From positions 205,104 to 269,103 of the forward strand of contig CAXAMN010004102.1 in NCBI GenBank assembly GCA_963970005.1: 64,000 nucleotides of DNA, read 5' to 3'. The translations under genes and the position numbers were made by a program. Origin of the DNA: Durusdinium trenchii. Lineage: Eukaryota > Sar > Dinophyceae > Suessiales > Symbiodiniaceae. The notes under the pieces are model-generated. The model had not been told where the DNA came from. It saw only the letters and a list, made by a program, of their open reading frames with translations, and did no database searches. The first letter of the stretch is position 1; each line of letters starts with the position of its first letter. Positions 39,301 to 49,883 of this stretch are shown piece after piece.

Positions 39301-41258
39301 CAGCCGCAAGAACTGCTTCACTGGAGCCGACCAGAAACCCAGCTTCTGCTGGCACAGCAGATAGACCTCCAAGCTCCATGGTGGCAAATTGAGCTCACCC
39401 TCACAAGGGAGGCACAATGGCAGCGCACCAACAGACTAGCCAGCAAACAGCACTATGAGCACCTGCTGACAGGCTTGGACTGGCACACCTATCGCCAGGT
39501 GAGGAAGAAGCTCAAGCCTCAACAACAGCACAACCTGGATACATGGGTTCAGGCGGCAATCCACTCCAGGGATGCACACCAGACCAAAACATGCCCAATC
39601 TGTGGAGTCCCAGCAACACCAAAGCACATCCTTTGGCTTTGCAAGTGGCACAAAAACCAGAACCATGATCCCATGCCGCCGGCATGGATGAACCGCATCA
39701 CCAGCCAAGAAGAAGAGCCCCTATGGGCACATGGATGGATCCCGCTGGAGCCACAAGATGCCAGAACGGCACACCACCCGGTGCAGGGTCACGGCTGCTG
39801 GGCAGGGCTACCAGTCATACCCCTCCACCAGCACACTGGGTGGGCTTTCACGCTGGATGCCACGCCCTCAACCTATGACAATAGAAGTCAGATGTGGGTC
39901 TATGGACTCTGTGCTCATACCATGGCGCTGGGGCAACTCAAGAGACTAGGCACACTTACCGGTGTACCCACAGGCAGCCAAACCAAGATCAGGGCTCTGC
40001 TGGCCGGCCTAGTGACCCTGGCCAACCAAACCACGGATCCTGTCAAGGTCATTGTGCAGCTTGTCAGTGTCTGGGAAGCCTGGAACCACCCGAAGCACCG
40101 CAGCCCCTACATGGACCTCCTTGCTGACGTACCACCCCAAGACTACCAAAGAGTCACGGTACTATACACACCAGGACACCAGATGCTCCAGCAAATGAGC
40201 CCCAACTCCGCCGGAGGCAAAGAGAAGCAGCCCTAGCAGCATGGGAAAGGGCCAAAACCTTCTATGATGCCAAGCAGGAAGAGTGGCAAGAGACTTTGGA
40301 TCAGGACCACCAGCTCATTTACGAGCATGCTGTCAACCGCCTGAGCAAGATCTACGCCGACCACATGCACTACGTGCACCAAAAGGCACCTCGGCATCAG
40401 GGAAAACACACCAAGCAGTACAAAAAAGAGCTGGTGAACAGGCGCAGCAAGCAGTGGGCTGACAACCATCACCACTGGGAGCCGCATCAGCGAAGTGGCT
40501 TTCAATGTCGCAGCTGCGGCATCCGGATGCATCAAAGCCTCACGACTGAGATCCTGGAGACAAGGTTGAATGAAGATTGCCCACAGATGCTGATCGAGAC
40601 GAGCCCTCCAACAGCAACTCAGGCTGTTCCACTGCCCCGGAAGCAGACCAGAGCCCAACACATCAAGGAGCTTTTGGACAGCCAACCAGAACAGCCCATC
40701 GCCGGGCAGCACCACCTCGCCGAGACCACTGGCTACCTGAAATGTGTGGTCTGTGGGCTCAACATCCACAAAAGAGTGAATGAGGGCGCTTTCACAGCCT
40801 TCACTCAAAGCCCTTGCGTCAACCAGGCCTACACAGCAGATCATCAAGGCCACATGAGCCATGCATTATGGCAGGTCGGAGAACGAGTCAAATGCACCCA
40901 ATGCGGCACCACATGGAATCTTGATGGTCAGCAACGTGTCATAGCGACCCAGGCATTCCACAAACCCTGCAAAGGTGCCGGAACCAAGGGCTCACCGCCC
41001 CTGAGTGAGTACTTCAAAAAGAAGGACTCTTCCAGCAGCCACAGCCCAGAGCTCGACCCACAGGCCCCGGCCATGGCAGCCACTCAACCAGCCCCAAGGA
41101 GGCTCAGCTTGCAGACCGCCCTCGATGTTCAGGAACAATGTGCTCTTGAGGACCAGGGTCATGCTGACCTCACTCAACGGCTGGCAGCATTGGACATGAG
41201 CTCTAGCCCAAGGCCAGCAGCTGCAGAACAGGCCGAGCTTGAGGTAGATTTCTTCTGA
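36350..41258 (+). pseudogene. L2 ORF2 fragment, two frameshifts
   Basis: Opens at QQVLRSLPPPAEPDF and keeps a basic EKKAR motif, the endonuclease (ANVTHFG, VETHL, GDWQN, IDYAL, RPH) and RT (DMSTFYD, GVPAGCPQAP, WVDDVGF). One frameshift near 38885 separates RT from the following domain (RLRLHRGGIQPVALWG). Another near 40165 falls in the RNase H-like GNEPQ region. The last part holds the CxxC fingers, PPLSEYFKKK at ~40993-41022 and the terminal EVDFF. Endonuclease and RT are intact within one 2.5-kb frame, so decay is mild. Confidence 0.9.
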
Positions 41259-41368
41259 CAGCAGAACCTACCGCCACCAGAAGAGCTTCTGAGGATGAAA
41301 CTGCTGGTAGGAACAGGCCAAAGGCCCCAAACCGCCAAAGAGCCACGTGCACACCTCTAGGAAAAAAA

Positions 41369-41392
41369 TACATACATACATACATACATACA
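41369..41392. repeat. L2/L3 junction, (TACA)n tail
   Basis: Six TACA units after seven A. The next base starts TGGCTCAAG of L3. Confidence 0.95.
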
Positions 41393-41401
41393 TGGCTCAA
41401 G
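41393..41401 (+). other. spliced-leader relic at L3 5' end
   Basis: TGGCTCAAG directly after the L2 (TACA)n tail; identical in sequence and position to L1 and L4. Confidence 0.6.
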
Positions 41402-41728
41402 CGGTGAGCGGTTCAAGCGGGCTGCCAACGAAGACCCGCTGGTGCGCCAAGCCCCAGGCGAACATATCCAGCACTACCACAAGAAGGACGGCCCAGGAAA
41501 AAGTTCATCTAGAACACATCCTTTGCCCGCAATCAGCAGAACACCTTCGACTTTCTTGTCGTGACCTTTTACCTCTGGCAGAGCTCGCCTGGCTTCCTCC
41601 TCGGGTTTTTGGAGGGGACTGGGGCTACTTCACTGCCAACCTCCTCTGCCTGTTCGTGCTCGGTGCTCCGGTCAGTGCCTTCTTCCTAGGATTGCAGGAC
41701 GCTTTTGAGGTGCCACTCAATCTGAACG

Positions 41729-42631
41729 ATGACGGCCTTTCGAACTACAACATGGTGCCGGAGCTATGTCACATGTCGACACAGCCAATGTACGAACTGG
41801 ATTTGGCAGGACAAGCTCAAGCCCGACACCAGATGCCGCCAATGTGGCACATGGTGGCCTGTTCTCAAGGCCAGCCAAGGAGGCACGGGCAAGGGCAAAG
41901 GACAAGGTCGACCCACCAAGACAGAAGCAACAAAACAAGCTACATGGCTTGAGACACCACCAGGCCTAGGGAAGTTGAAGCCTTTGAAGAAGACCAAGCT
42001 CCAGAAGGAAGCCACAGACCTCCTCGAACCAGTCTGGAGTGGCATGTCCAACGAACTACAAGAAAAGCGTCAGCACCTCGGCATTGGTCCCAAGAAACCG
42101 CCAGAGCCAGATCTCCATGAGATGCTAAAAACCCACATGGCAGCACTCCCAGCTCAGGTCCAAGAGGTCGTCGCCCGCCTCACCACACCAGCCCCGGCTT
42201 CTGAGCAAGACATAGCCATCCGGCTGAAGGGACAGGTCACTGACCTGAAGAACCTATCCACAAAAAAGACTCAGCTCCAAGAGAAGCTGGATCAAACCAA
42301 GCTGCAATATCAAACACTGCTCCAAGAAATGCAAGACCTTCAACAGAAACTCAATGATGGACAACAAGCACTCAAGCTGTTGTCCGAGGACTACATGAAA
42401 GCAGTCAATAAGGAGACGAAGCAGGCAGACCTGGACTCGGGCATGGACATCGACCCATTGCCAGCAGCAGTAGAGACCTTTGTGGCCAACCTTGGAGTCT
42501 CACTATCTGATGAACAGAAGACACAGCTTCACGGGCTCCTCAAGCGACCCAGTGACACGGACGGTGACCTCTCCAAGCGCAGGAAAACAGACAGCCCGGC
42601 CATTGCAACACCTCCAGGGTCGTGTGGGTAA
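41729..42631 (+). CDS. L3 ORF1, zinc-ribbon and coiled-coil protein
   Basis: 300 aa, intact, and aligning end to end with L1 ORF1. It starts MTAFRTTTWCRSYVTC, has the same CX4CX14CX2C zinc ribbon, then GGTGKGKGQGR, and the coiled coil LKGQVTDLKNL / KTQLQEKLDQ / MQDLQQKL. The SKRRKTD basic motif is near the end and the C-terminus is GSCG. The stop TAA is followed by one C and then ATG of ORF2 at 42633. ORF1 stayed open while ORF2 of the same copy decayed, but one case is not proof of selection. Confidence 0.9.
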   Translation: MTAFRTTTWCRSYVTCRHSQCTNWIWQDKLKPDTRCRQCGTWWPVLKASQGGTGKGKGQGRPTKTEATKQATWLETPPGLGKLKPLKKTKLQKEATDLLEPVWSGMSNELQEKRQHLGIGPKKPPEPDLHEMLKTHMAALPAQVQEVVARLTTPAPASEQDIAIRLKGQVTDLKNLSTKKTQLQEKLDQTKLQYQTLLQEMQDLQQKLNDGQQALKLLSEDYMKAVNKETKQADLDSGMDIDPLPAAVETFVANLGVSLSDEQKTQLHGLLKRPSDTDGDLSKRRKTDSPAIATPPGSCG

Positions 42632-42632
42632 C

Positions 42633-45600
42633 ATGACCGTGCTGCCACATGGGTTCCAAGGGCTCCAGGTGCCGGTTCCCTTTGACGATTTTGAAAGGGC
42701 ACCAACCTCAGATTTGGTTTGCCACGCTGCCTCAAACCCAGCATCGGCGGGGACTCAGCAAATGGTTTCTTGCGCAGGGGACAGTTCACAACACCATTTG
42801 CCAAACCTTTTTCAATACAACACCTCAGGGGACCCCTCAAACAAGAGTGCAGGGATATATTCTCTTGTTCATGAGGATCAGACTCCAACACAGGAGCACC
42901 TTTTTGCAACACCTCACCACTCGGCCAGCGATGGATCATCCTTCGGTGCACCAGGGCCTGAAGTGGTGAAAATTCAAGGAGGTGGCGCATCGAGACCACC
43001 CACATCAACCCACAAAGGAAGAGCCGCCATGCAGAGCACTTTCGCTTCAACAACGGAGTGCATCCTGCAAAATCTCACCATGACAGTGGGTAATCCAAGT
43101 GCTCGCTGCTACGCCAATGCGCCATGGCGAGCTTTCACATGGACATGCGCCTTGCTGCAAGAGACCAACACGCAGCCCTGGGGAAATCTCCAACTGGCAG
43201 TTCAAGAATCCCTCGAACTGGCAGAAGCAGTGGACATCCGGGAGTTGCCAGGCCTTCATCCTCTTTGGACAAAGCATGACCTAAACATCCAAGGAGATGC
43301 AAACCACTTCGTCAACACGCTGTGGAATCACTCCCAAACGAGGGCATTCCATTACAGGCTTGCAGAAATCCAGGCAGGCGGTTACCTCAAGGATCACATC
43401 CAACAGCCTATCCTGGTGGATTTCCCAGATGACTGGCCTGAAAACTCCAGCCTCCAAGATCTCTACAACGGGTGGGCCAACACTGGCCTTGGACAATACC
43501 TGTTGGACGACAAGCCTGTGCTGATCTCCCACATTACCCGCAACACATGTGTGGAAGGAACAATCACAAAGCACGCCAAGATCCTCAATCCATATGGCAC
43601 CTTCACGGTCCCTCGATCCTTGGATGGATTCGCAAGAGAGTCTGCAGAGTTTGTGCCAGTTTGTGCCAGCAGCTCTCATATGTCACCGTGGACCCAGCCA
43701 CAACACCGGCCACTACTTCGCCATCCTCATCTACAGAGATCTGATGTGGTTGGCAGATGATGGTAGGCCACCGACTCCACAACTGGCCAGCCAGGTCACT
43801 CAAATCTGGGCGGTGCACATTGACACCTTTCGAACGACACAACAGGTCCTTCGGTCTCTCCCTCCGCCAGAGGAACCGGATTATGACCCACCTCTTCACC
43901 CAAGCCCAGAGAAGCGACCTCGATTCGAACAAGAGCATTGCCAAGTGCACTTTGCCAATATCACCACTTTTGGTAAACAGTTCCTGGACTGGTACTGGGC
44001 CCGCCAAAGTGAGGTGCACATCTTCGTTGAGACTCACCTTGACCCACAGCGACTTTGGCAGGCCACCGAGTGCGCAATCCTCATCGCGGGAGTCTACCTG
44101 AAGACTGGAGAAGGCATTCAATCAGACACAAATGCCACTATGCTGGCCAAGCTCCTGACCCTGGTTGAGTCTACGAAGCACCCTTACATCCTCCTTGGGG
44201 ACTGGCAAAACAATCCTGATAGCTTCACCAGCACGGTGCTACCCTCCAAGTTCCATTTTGACATCAAAGCGCCAGATCACAGCATCCTCACTGGCAATGT
44301 CATTGACTATGCACTGATGCACAACACGCTGGCAACAACCACGGCCCTCACCACAGACTGGGCTGTACCTTGGCGACCACATGCACTGCTCACTTTGCAC
44401 CTCAACATTGAAGCAGCCACCAAAGAATACCGACAGATCCAACACTTTCCTCCGCTGCCAGCAACTCCAGATATCGACTTCCGGCCATGGACATCCTACC
44501 AGTCCCAAGCCTTCGAGATTGAGCTGTACGGCATTCCACCCAATGACCAGGCACAAAAGTGGGCTGACTGGATCTCTTGCACTGAACAGTACCTGCTTCA
44601 GGAGCACCCATGGGCTCCTCAAGGTCGTGGAGCCAGCTTGAAGGTCAGCATCAAACCCCTGGTGTCCACCAAGCGCGCCACTACGTGGAAAAAAGGGAAG
44701 CCTGCCTTTTGGGAACAGCTTAAAGTCAGGTTCCAATTGGCATTGAAACAACCACACACGACTCAAACTGGAGCTGTCCGTGGATACATGCAAGCCCTCC
44801 AAGATGCTCCAAAGCATTGGGTCGGACCTCCCACCTGGGGACAGCTCTTTGACACCAGCCACCACTGGCAGAGCTACAGAGACACCCATGCAGCAGAGCT
44901 TGTGCTACACACCATTGCACATCAGCTCCGCGAAGCACAGCAAGCAGCCAATGATGAAGCCCACCTACAATACAAAGACTGGCTCAAGCAAGGAGAGACC
45001 AAAGGGCTCAGAGGTTTATTTCGAAGCCTCAAAAGCAGCGAACTCGCATGGGAGCGGCCCTACAGAAACCTCCCACCAGATGAGAGGATGACGCAAAGGC
45101 TCCATGACTGGGGAAAACTATGGCAGATCAGACAAACGGATCAGCCACATGAACGACCCAGTCTGCAAACATCGGCCAGACAACAAGCACAACAATTGGA
45201 GCCAATCACCATTGGTCAACTGGCCTCGGTTCTCAAGCATCTTCCAGACAAAGCCTGCGGCCCTGATGCGGTGTCAGCTCAACTCCTACGCACGGCGCCC
45301 CCTCTGGCACTGCAGCCGCTTCTTAAGTTGTCCCAAGACATGGAGACACAGGCGCAACTGCCAACACAACAACAGATGCACATGGTCATCATGCTGCCCA
45401 AGACCAGCACCAAGGAGAGGCCCATCACCCTCACATCCTTACTGTACCGTGTGTGGTGCAGACTCAGGAAGCCCCTCCTCGACCAGTGGCAGAAGCAGCT
45501 GCCAACCACAATGCAACATGACAGAGCGCGACCAGGGGCCCAAGTCTTACAAGTGGCTCTGGAAAGACTCCTCCGACAAGAGGTCCACAAGGCTAATGGA

Positions 45601-48519
45601 TGCCATGGAGTCACCTGCCTCATGGACATGTCCACTTTCTATGACACCATCAACCTCACCAGACTCCAACAAGAGGCACTCCAGCTTGACTACCCGCCCC
45701 TGATGTTGGAACTGGCCATGCAGCTGTACACCGGCCCCAAGGCCATAGTCGCCCCAAGGCCATAGTCGCGGAGCAAGAGATGACACCTTTCTTCACCGTC
45801 CAAAATGGAGTCCCAGCTGGATGCCCCCAAGCACCTTTGTTGGCCAAGGCCGTGCTGGCACCAGCGCTCCAGCCCTGGAAACTACAACACCCAGAGGTGC
45901 ACCTCTCAAGCTGGGTCGACGATGTGGGCTTTGACACGGCTGGAAGATCGCCCAAGGCAGTTGCACAAAAGGCAGTCCAAGCATACCGGGACATGCACAG
46001 CAAACTGGAGGAACTTGGCCTCAAAGTCAATCCACAAAAAACAGCTTTCATTGCCACCGACCGCAGCACTGACAAAGCTCTCCGTGAACTCCTGCAGCCA
46101 GATGACCCGCCAGTTGAAACGGTCATGAGAGACCTCGGAGTTGACCACCAAGGGGCCAGGAGAAGGAGGATCCCGGTCATGAAACAAAGGTTGGCAAAAG
46201 CCCACAAACGCAAGGTCAAGCTCCGAACTTTGCGAATTCCCACTCTGAAGATTCGGCTACGACTTCATCGAGGCGGAGTTCAACCAGCAGCCCTCTGGGG
46301 AGTCGAAGGCCAGGGATTGGCCCCACGCTACAGGCAAGCCTTGAGACAAGCCATGGCCAAGCATCTCGCGCACCAAGCTGGAGGACTGCTTGATAGCACC
46401 TATGACCTCCATCAAAAGAAGTACATCGACCCGGCAGACCAAGTCATCATCCACCACATCAAGGCCATCCATAGCCTCATCATTTCACCAACTGCACACC
46501 AAGCAGTACCCGTGGTATACCGTTCGAGCGGCCATCACCTACCTCAAGGAATGGGGATGGCAAGCCAACAATCTGAGGCGATGGACCAGGCCGGAAACGC
46601 CACTCCTGCTCAGTAATGAACTGGAGATGCAGCAGCCTTGGTGGAAGGTTGAGCAGAACCTCTTAACGGAAGCCAAGAACCAGCGCATCAACGGAATTGC
46701 CAGCAGACCCTTCCACCATAACCTCATCACAGGCATTGACTGGCACACGTATCATGAGGTGAAGAAGACACTGCCAGCCCAAAGCAAGCATCACCTCAGC
46801 ACTTGGATTCAAGCTGCTATACAATTTCGGGAGGCCACTAAGGTCAAGCAATGTCCACTGTGCCAGGTCGACGCCACGCCCAAGCACATCCTCTGGCTCT
46901 GCAAGTGGCACAAATCCCAGAAGCATGAAGCCATGCCGCCAGAATGGATGGAAAGGATCACTTCCAAGGATGAAGAACCACTGTGGTCCACTGGATGGAT
47001 CCCTTTAGAGCCCCAAGAGCACAAGCAACAGGACCATCCCTACCAAGGCCATGGGTGTTGGGCTGGACTGGACACAATCGCACCCACACCGTACAGTGGA
47101 TGGGCCTACACACTGGATGCCACTCCGTCCACCTATGATGACAGAACACAGATATGGGTGTTCGGGCTTTGCGCACACACCATGGCTCTTGGCCAACTCA
47201 AACGTCTGGGAGCGATCACTGGCGCCCCCACAGGAGAACAAACCAAGGCCAGAGCTTTACTGGCAGGAGTTGTGGCCCTGCCCAAACACACTTCCACACC
47301 CGCCAAGGTCATTGTGCAGATTGCCACTGTGTGGGAAGCCTGGCACCAGCCCCGCAGCAGACCACCTTTCCAGGACCTCCTGGAAGACATTACCGACCAA
47401 GATTACAGCCGCATTTCAGTGCTGTACATTCCTCGGCAAACCAGAACACCAGACGCACCAGGCAATGAGCCCCAGCTCAGGAAACGCCAAAGGGATTTGG
47501 CCCTGGCTGCATGGGAGCGTTCCAAGCAATTCCAGAATCCTAAAAAGGACGAATGGCAACGCATCTTGGACTCCGACCACAAACAAATTTACCGCCACGC
47601 GGTCCAACGGCTGGCCAAGATCTATGAAGACCCACAGCATTACGTCCACCAGAAAGCTCCCAAGCATCAAGGCAAACACACCAAAAACTTCAAGAGGGAC
47701 TTGGTGAAGCAATGTGCCAACCGCTGGACAGACAACCATCACAGATGGGAGCCACACCGAAGTGGGTATCAGTGCACAGCGTGTGGAGCCAGAATGCATC
47801 AAGGCTTGACCAAAGACATCCTGGAAACCCGACTTCAGGAAGACTGCCCGCAGGTCAAGACGGATGTGTACAGTCAGCCGGCCAAAGACGAACCACTGCC
47901 CAAGAAGCCCACACGGGCTCAAATCATCAAAGACATCCTGCATCGGCAACAACAGCAGCCACTGGCACCTGAGGAACACCATTATGCAGAAACTGCTGGC
48001 TACCTCAAGTGCCTAAAATGTGGGGTCAACACCCACAAAAGGATCAACGAAGAGGCCTTCCAGACCTTCCTGGCTTCTCCCTGCATTGATCGGGCTTTTC
48101 CACAGCCACCACATGGGCACCCAAGTCACTCCCTCTGGCAGAAGGGAGGCAAAGTCCGATGCCTACAATGTGGAGCAACATGGAACCTGGATAGTGAACA
48201 ACGCATCATCACCAACCAGCTGCTCACCAAAGTCTGCAAAGGAGCAAGCACCAAGGGATCTCCTCCGCTCAGTGATTTCTTCAAAAAGAAGGAACCCTCC
48301 ACCAGCTCCAGCACACAGCATGGCCCTACGGCACCGGCAGCCACAGCAGCTCAGCCCACTCCGAGGAGGCTGAACTTTCAAACTGCATTGGATGCCAAAG
48401 AGCACGAGGAAGAACCCACCACAAGCATGTCTGCTGAGGCCATGAACCCCAGCCCCAGGGCAGACACAGGATCCGACACTCAAGACGACCTTCCTGGCTT
48501 CGCAGTCGAGTTCTTCTGA
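42633..48519 (+). pseudogene. L3 ORF2, broken by duplications and deletions
   Basis: The USP Cys box NPSARCYAN and GDANHF are in the first frame. A 10-bp tandem duplication (TTTGTGCCAG, ~43650-43669) shifts the frame just before the His box (CHRG..GHYFAIL), which continues in the next frame. The linker after ADDG lacks six codons, and the endonuclease lacks about 59 codons after VETHLDPQ. RT begins normally (MDMSTFYD), but a 17-bp tandem duplication (CCCCAAGGCCATAGTCG, ~45735-45768) shifts the frame before GVPAGCPQAP..WVDDVGF. A deletion near 46480 removes about 25 codons with another shift. The rest is open to 48519 and ends AVEFF. It cannot make an active protein. Confidence 0.9.
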
Positions 48520-48634
48520 GTTGAAACAAGGACACCAACTTCTGAACCGACTGAGGCCCTCTTGCGCTAGCATCGGCCTAAGGCCCTTCCAGATGGCCAA
48601 CATGGCCAAACTCAGCAACTATAGAAGAAAAAAA

Positions 48635-48662
48635 TACATACATACATACATACATACATACA
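48635..48662. repeat. L3/L4 junction, (TACA)n tail
   Basis: Seven TACA units after seven A. L4 starts at the next base. Confidence 0.95.
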
Positions 48663-48671
48663 TGGCTCAAG
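48663..48671 (+). other. spliced-leader relic at L4 5' end
   Basis: TGGCTCAAG directly after the L3 tail. It is retained although L4 belongs to the diverged subfamily. Confidence 0.6.
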
Positions 48672-49003
48672 CTGTGAGTGGTTCAAGCAGGCAGCCCCCA
48701 TAAAGACCTGCTTGTGCGTTGCTCCCCACGCACCACGTGTGCCTTTCGAACCACCTCACAGACACCGCCTCTGAGGGTCCCAAGGGCAAGCGTCCTACTC
48801 CCGTGATCTCACGACATCTCCATCAACGCTCTTGTCGACCTCTCCGCCACTTGGCATTTGCTCGCTGCTTCCAGGTTGAGGACCATCAGGGGACTGGGCC
48901 TTCTTGACACTACTCGCCTTCGGCCTGTTCGTGAAAGGGGCCACCCTGTTTGCCCACCTGTTTGTGTTTTTCGAGGCCACCAAAGTGCTCGACATCAGGT
49001 TCT

Positions 49004-49882
49004 ATGACAGGCCAATGGGGAAGAGCCTACATGACCTGCTCCAAGCACGGCTGCGCGAACTGGATCTGGACAGACCGAATGAAGACAGGAAGCAAATGTC
49101 GAAGATGTGGGACCTGGTGGCCTACACCATCGGGTGGCACAGGCAAGGGCAAAGGCTATGGGCGACCAGCCTACCAGGCTTCAGCCAACACCTCATGGCT
49201 GGATGCCCCGCCAGGCCTATCCAAGCTCAAGCCCCTCAAGAAGACCAAAGTGCAGCGAGAAGCCACAGATCTCCTGACAACGAGCTGGTCAGCTCTGCCG
49301 GAAGATACGCAGACAAAACTGCAAGCGCTCGGCATAGGACCCAGCAAGCCTGAGGAGCCGGAATTGACCGACATCCTCAAGTCCCACATGGATGCATTGC
49401 CACCACAGGTTCAGCAGATCGTCACAAAGCTCACCGCACCTGAACCTTGCACCGAACGTGACATAGCAACCAAACTCAAAGGACAGGTGACGGAGTTGAA
49501 AGCCATGTCCATCAGGAAGAACCAACTTCAGGAGAAGATTGACGGTGTCAAGGCCCAATATGCCTCATTGCTCACGGACATGCAGGACCTCCAAGGCAAA
49601 CTTGCTGAAGGGCAAAAAGCTTTGCACCAGCTCTCACAAGACTACATGAAGGCCATCAACCAGACTCCAGCCCCCACGGCACTGGCCCCGGGATCAGCCG
49701 AGCCTGAACAGATCCCCATGGCAGTTGAATCCTTTTTACACAGCCTTGGCATTTCGCTCACTGAAGAGCAGAAGAACCAACTCCATGGCCTCTTGAAGAG
49801 GCCCAATCAAGATCCAGATGATCCCACGAAGCGGAGGAAAACAGATGGCGCCGTCACACCACCACAAGGACATGGTGGGTAA
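49004..49882 (+). CDS. L4 ORF1, zinc-ribbon and coiled-coil protein
   Basis: 292 aa from the ATG conserved with L1 and L3 (MTGQWGRAYMTC). The zinc ribbon keeps CX4CX14CX2C with NWIW and CGTWW. The coiled coil is LKGQVTELKAM / RKNQLQEKID / MQDLQGKL. The C-terminal basic motif TKRRKTD and the ending GHGG are conserved. It is intact despite the wrecked ORF2. The frame is open upstream to 48950 but without conservation. Confidence 0.88.
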   Translation: MTGQWGRAYMTCSKHGCANWIWTDRMKTGSKCRRCGTWWPTPSGGTGKGKGYGRPAYQASANTSWLDAPPGLSKLKPLKKTKVQREATDLLTTSWSALPEDTQTKLQALGIGPSKPEEPELTDILKSHMDALPPQVQQIVTKLTAPEPCTERDIATKLKGQVTELKAMSIRKNQLQEKIDGVKAQYASLLTDMQDLQGKLAEGQKALHQLSQDYMKAINQTPAPTALAPGSAEPEQIPMAVESFLHSLGISLTEEQKNQLHGLLKRPNQDPDDPTKRRKTDGAVTPPQGHGG

Positions 49883-49883
49883 C

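Larger units (their letters stand above)
36335..41392 (+). mobile_element. L2: 5'-truncated USP-LINE copy
   Basis: 5.06 kb. It begins inside ORF2, at the linker between the USP and endonuclease domains, homologous to L1 position ~31195, so ORF1 and the USP domain are absent. The 3' end is complete, with seven A and (TACA)n at 41369-41392. The truncation point abuts the L1 tail, as expected when reverse transcription stops early during target-primed integration. It belongs with L1 and L3 by sequence. Confidence 0.92.
41393..48662 (+). mobile_element. L3: full-length but decayed USP-LINE copy
   Basis: 7.27 kb, from the spliced-leader-like TGGCTCAAG at 41393 to the (TACA)n tail at 48635-48662. 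ORF1 is intact (300 aa, same length as L1). ORF2 carries two short tandem duplications, several deletions and frame changes. Closest to L1 and L2. Confidence 0.93.

Noticed and set aside
41393..41952. Peptide starting MAQAV from the ATGGCTCAAG at the L3 5' end
   Set aside because: In L1 and L4 the same frame stops after 13-16 codons, so the leader explanation is preferred. The hydrophobic part further down is reported separately.
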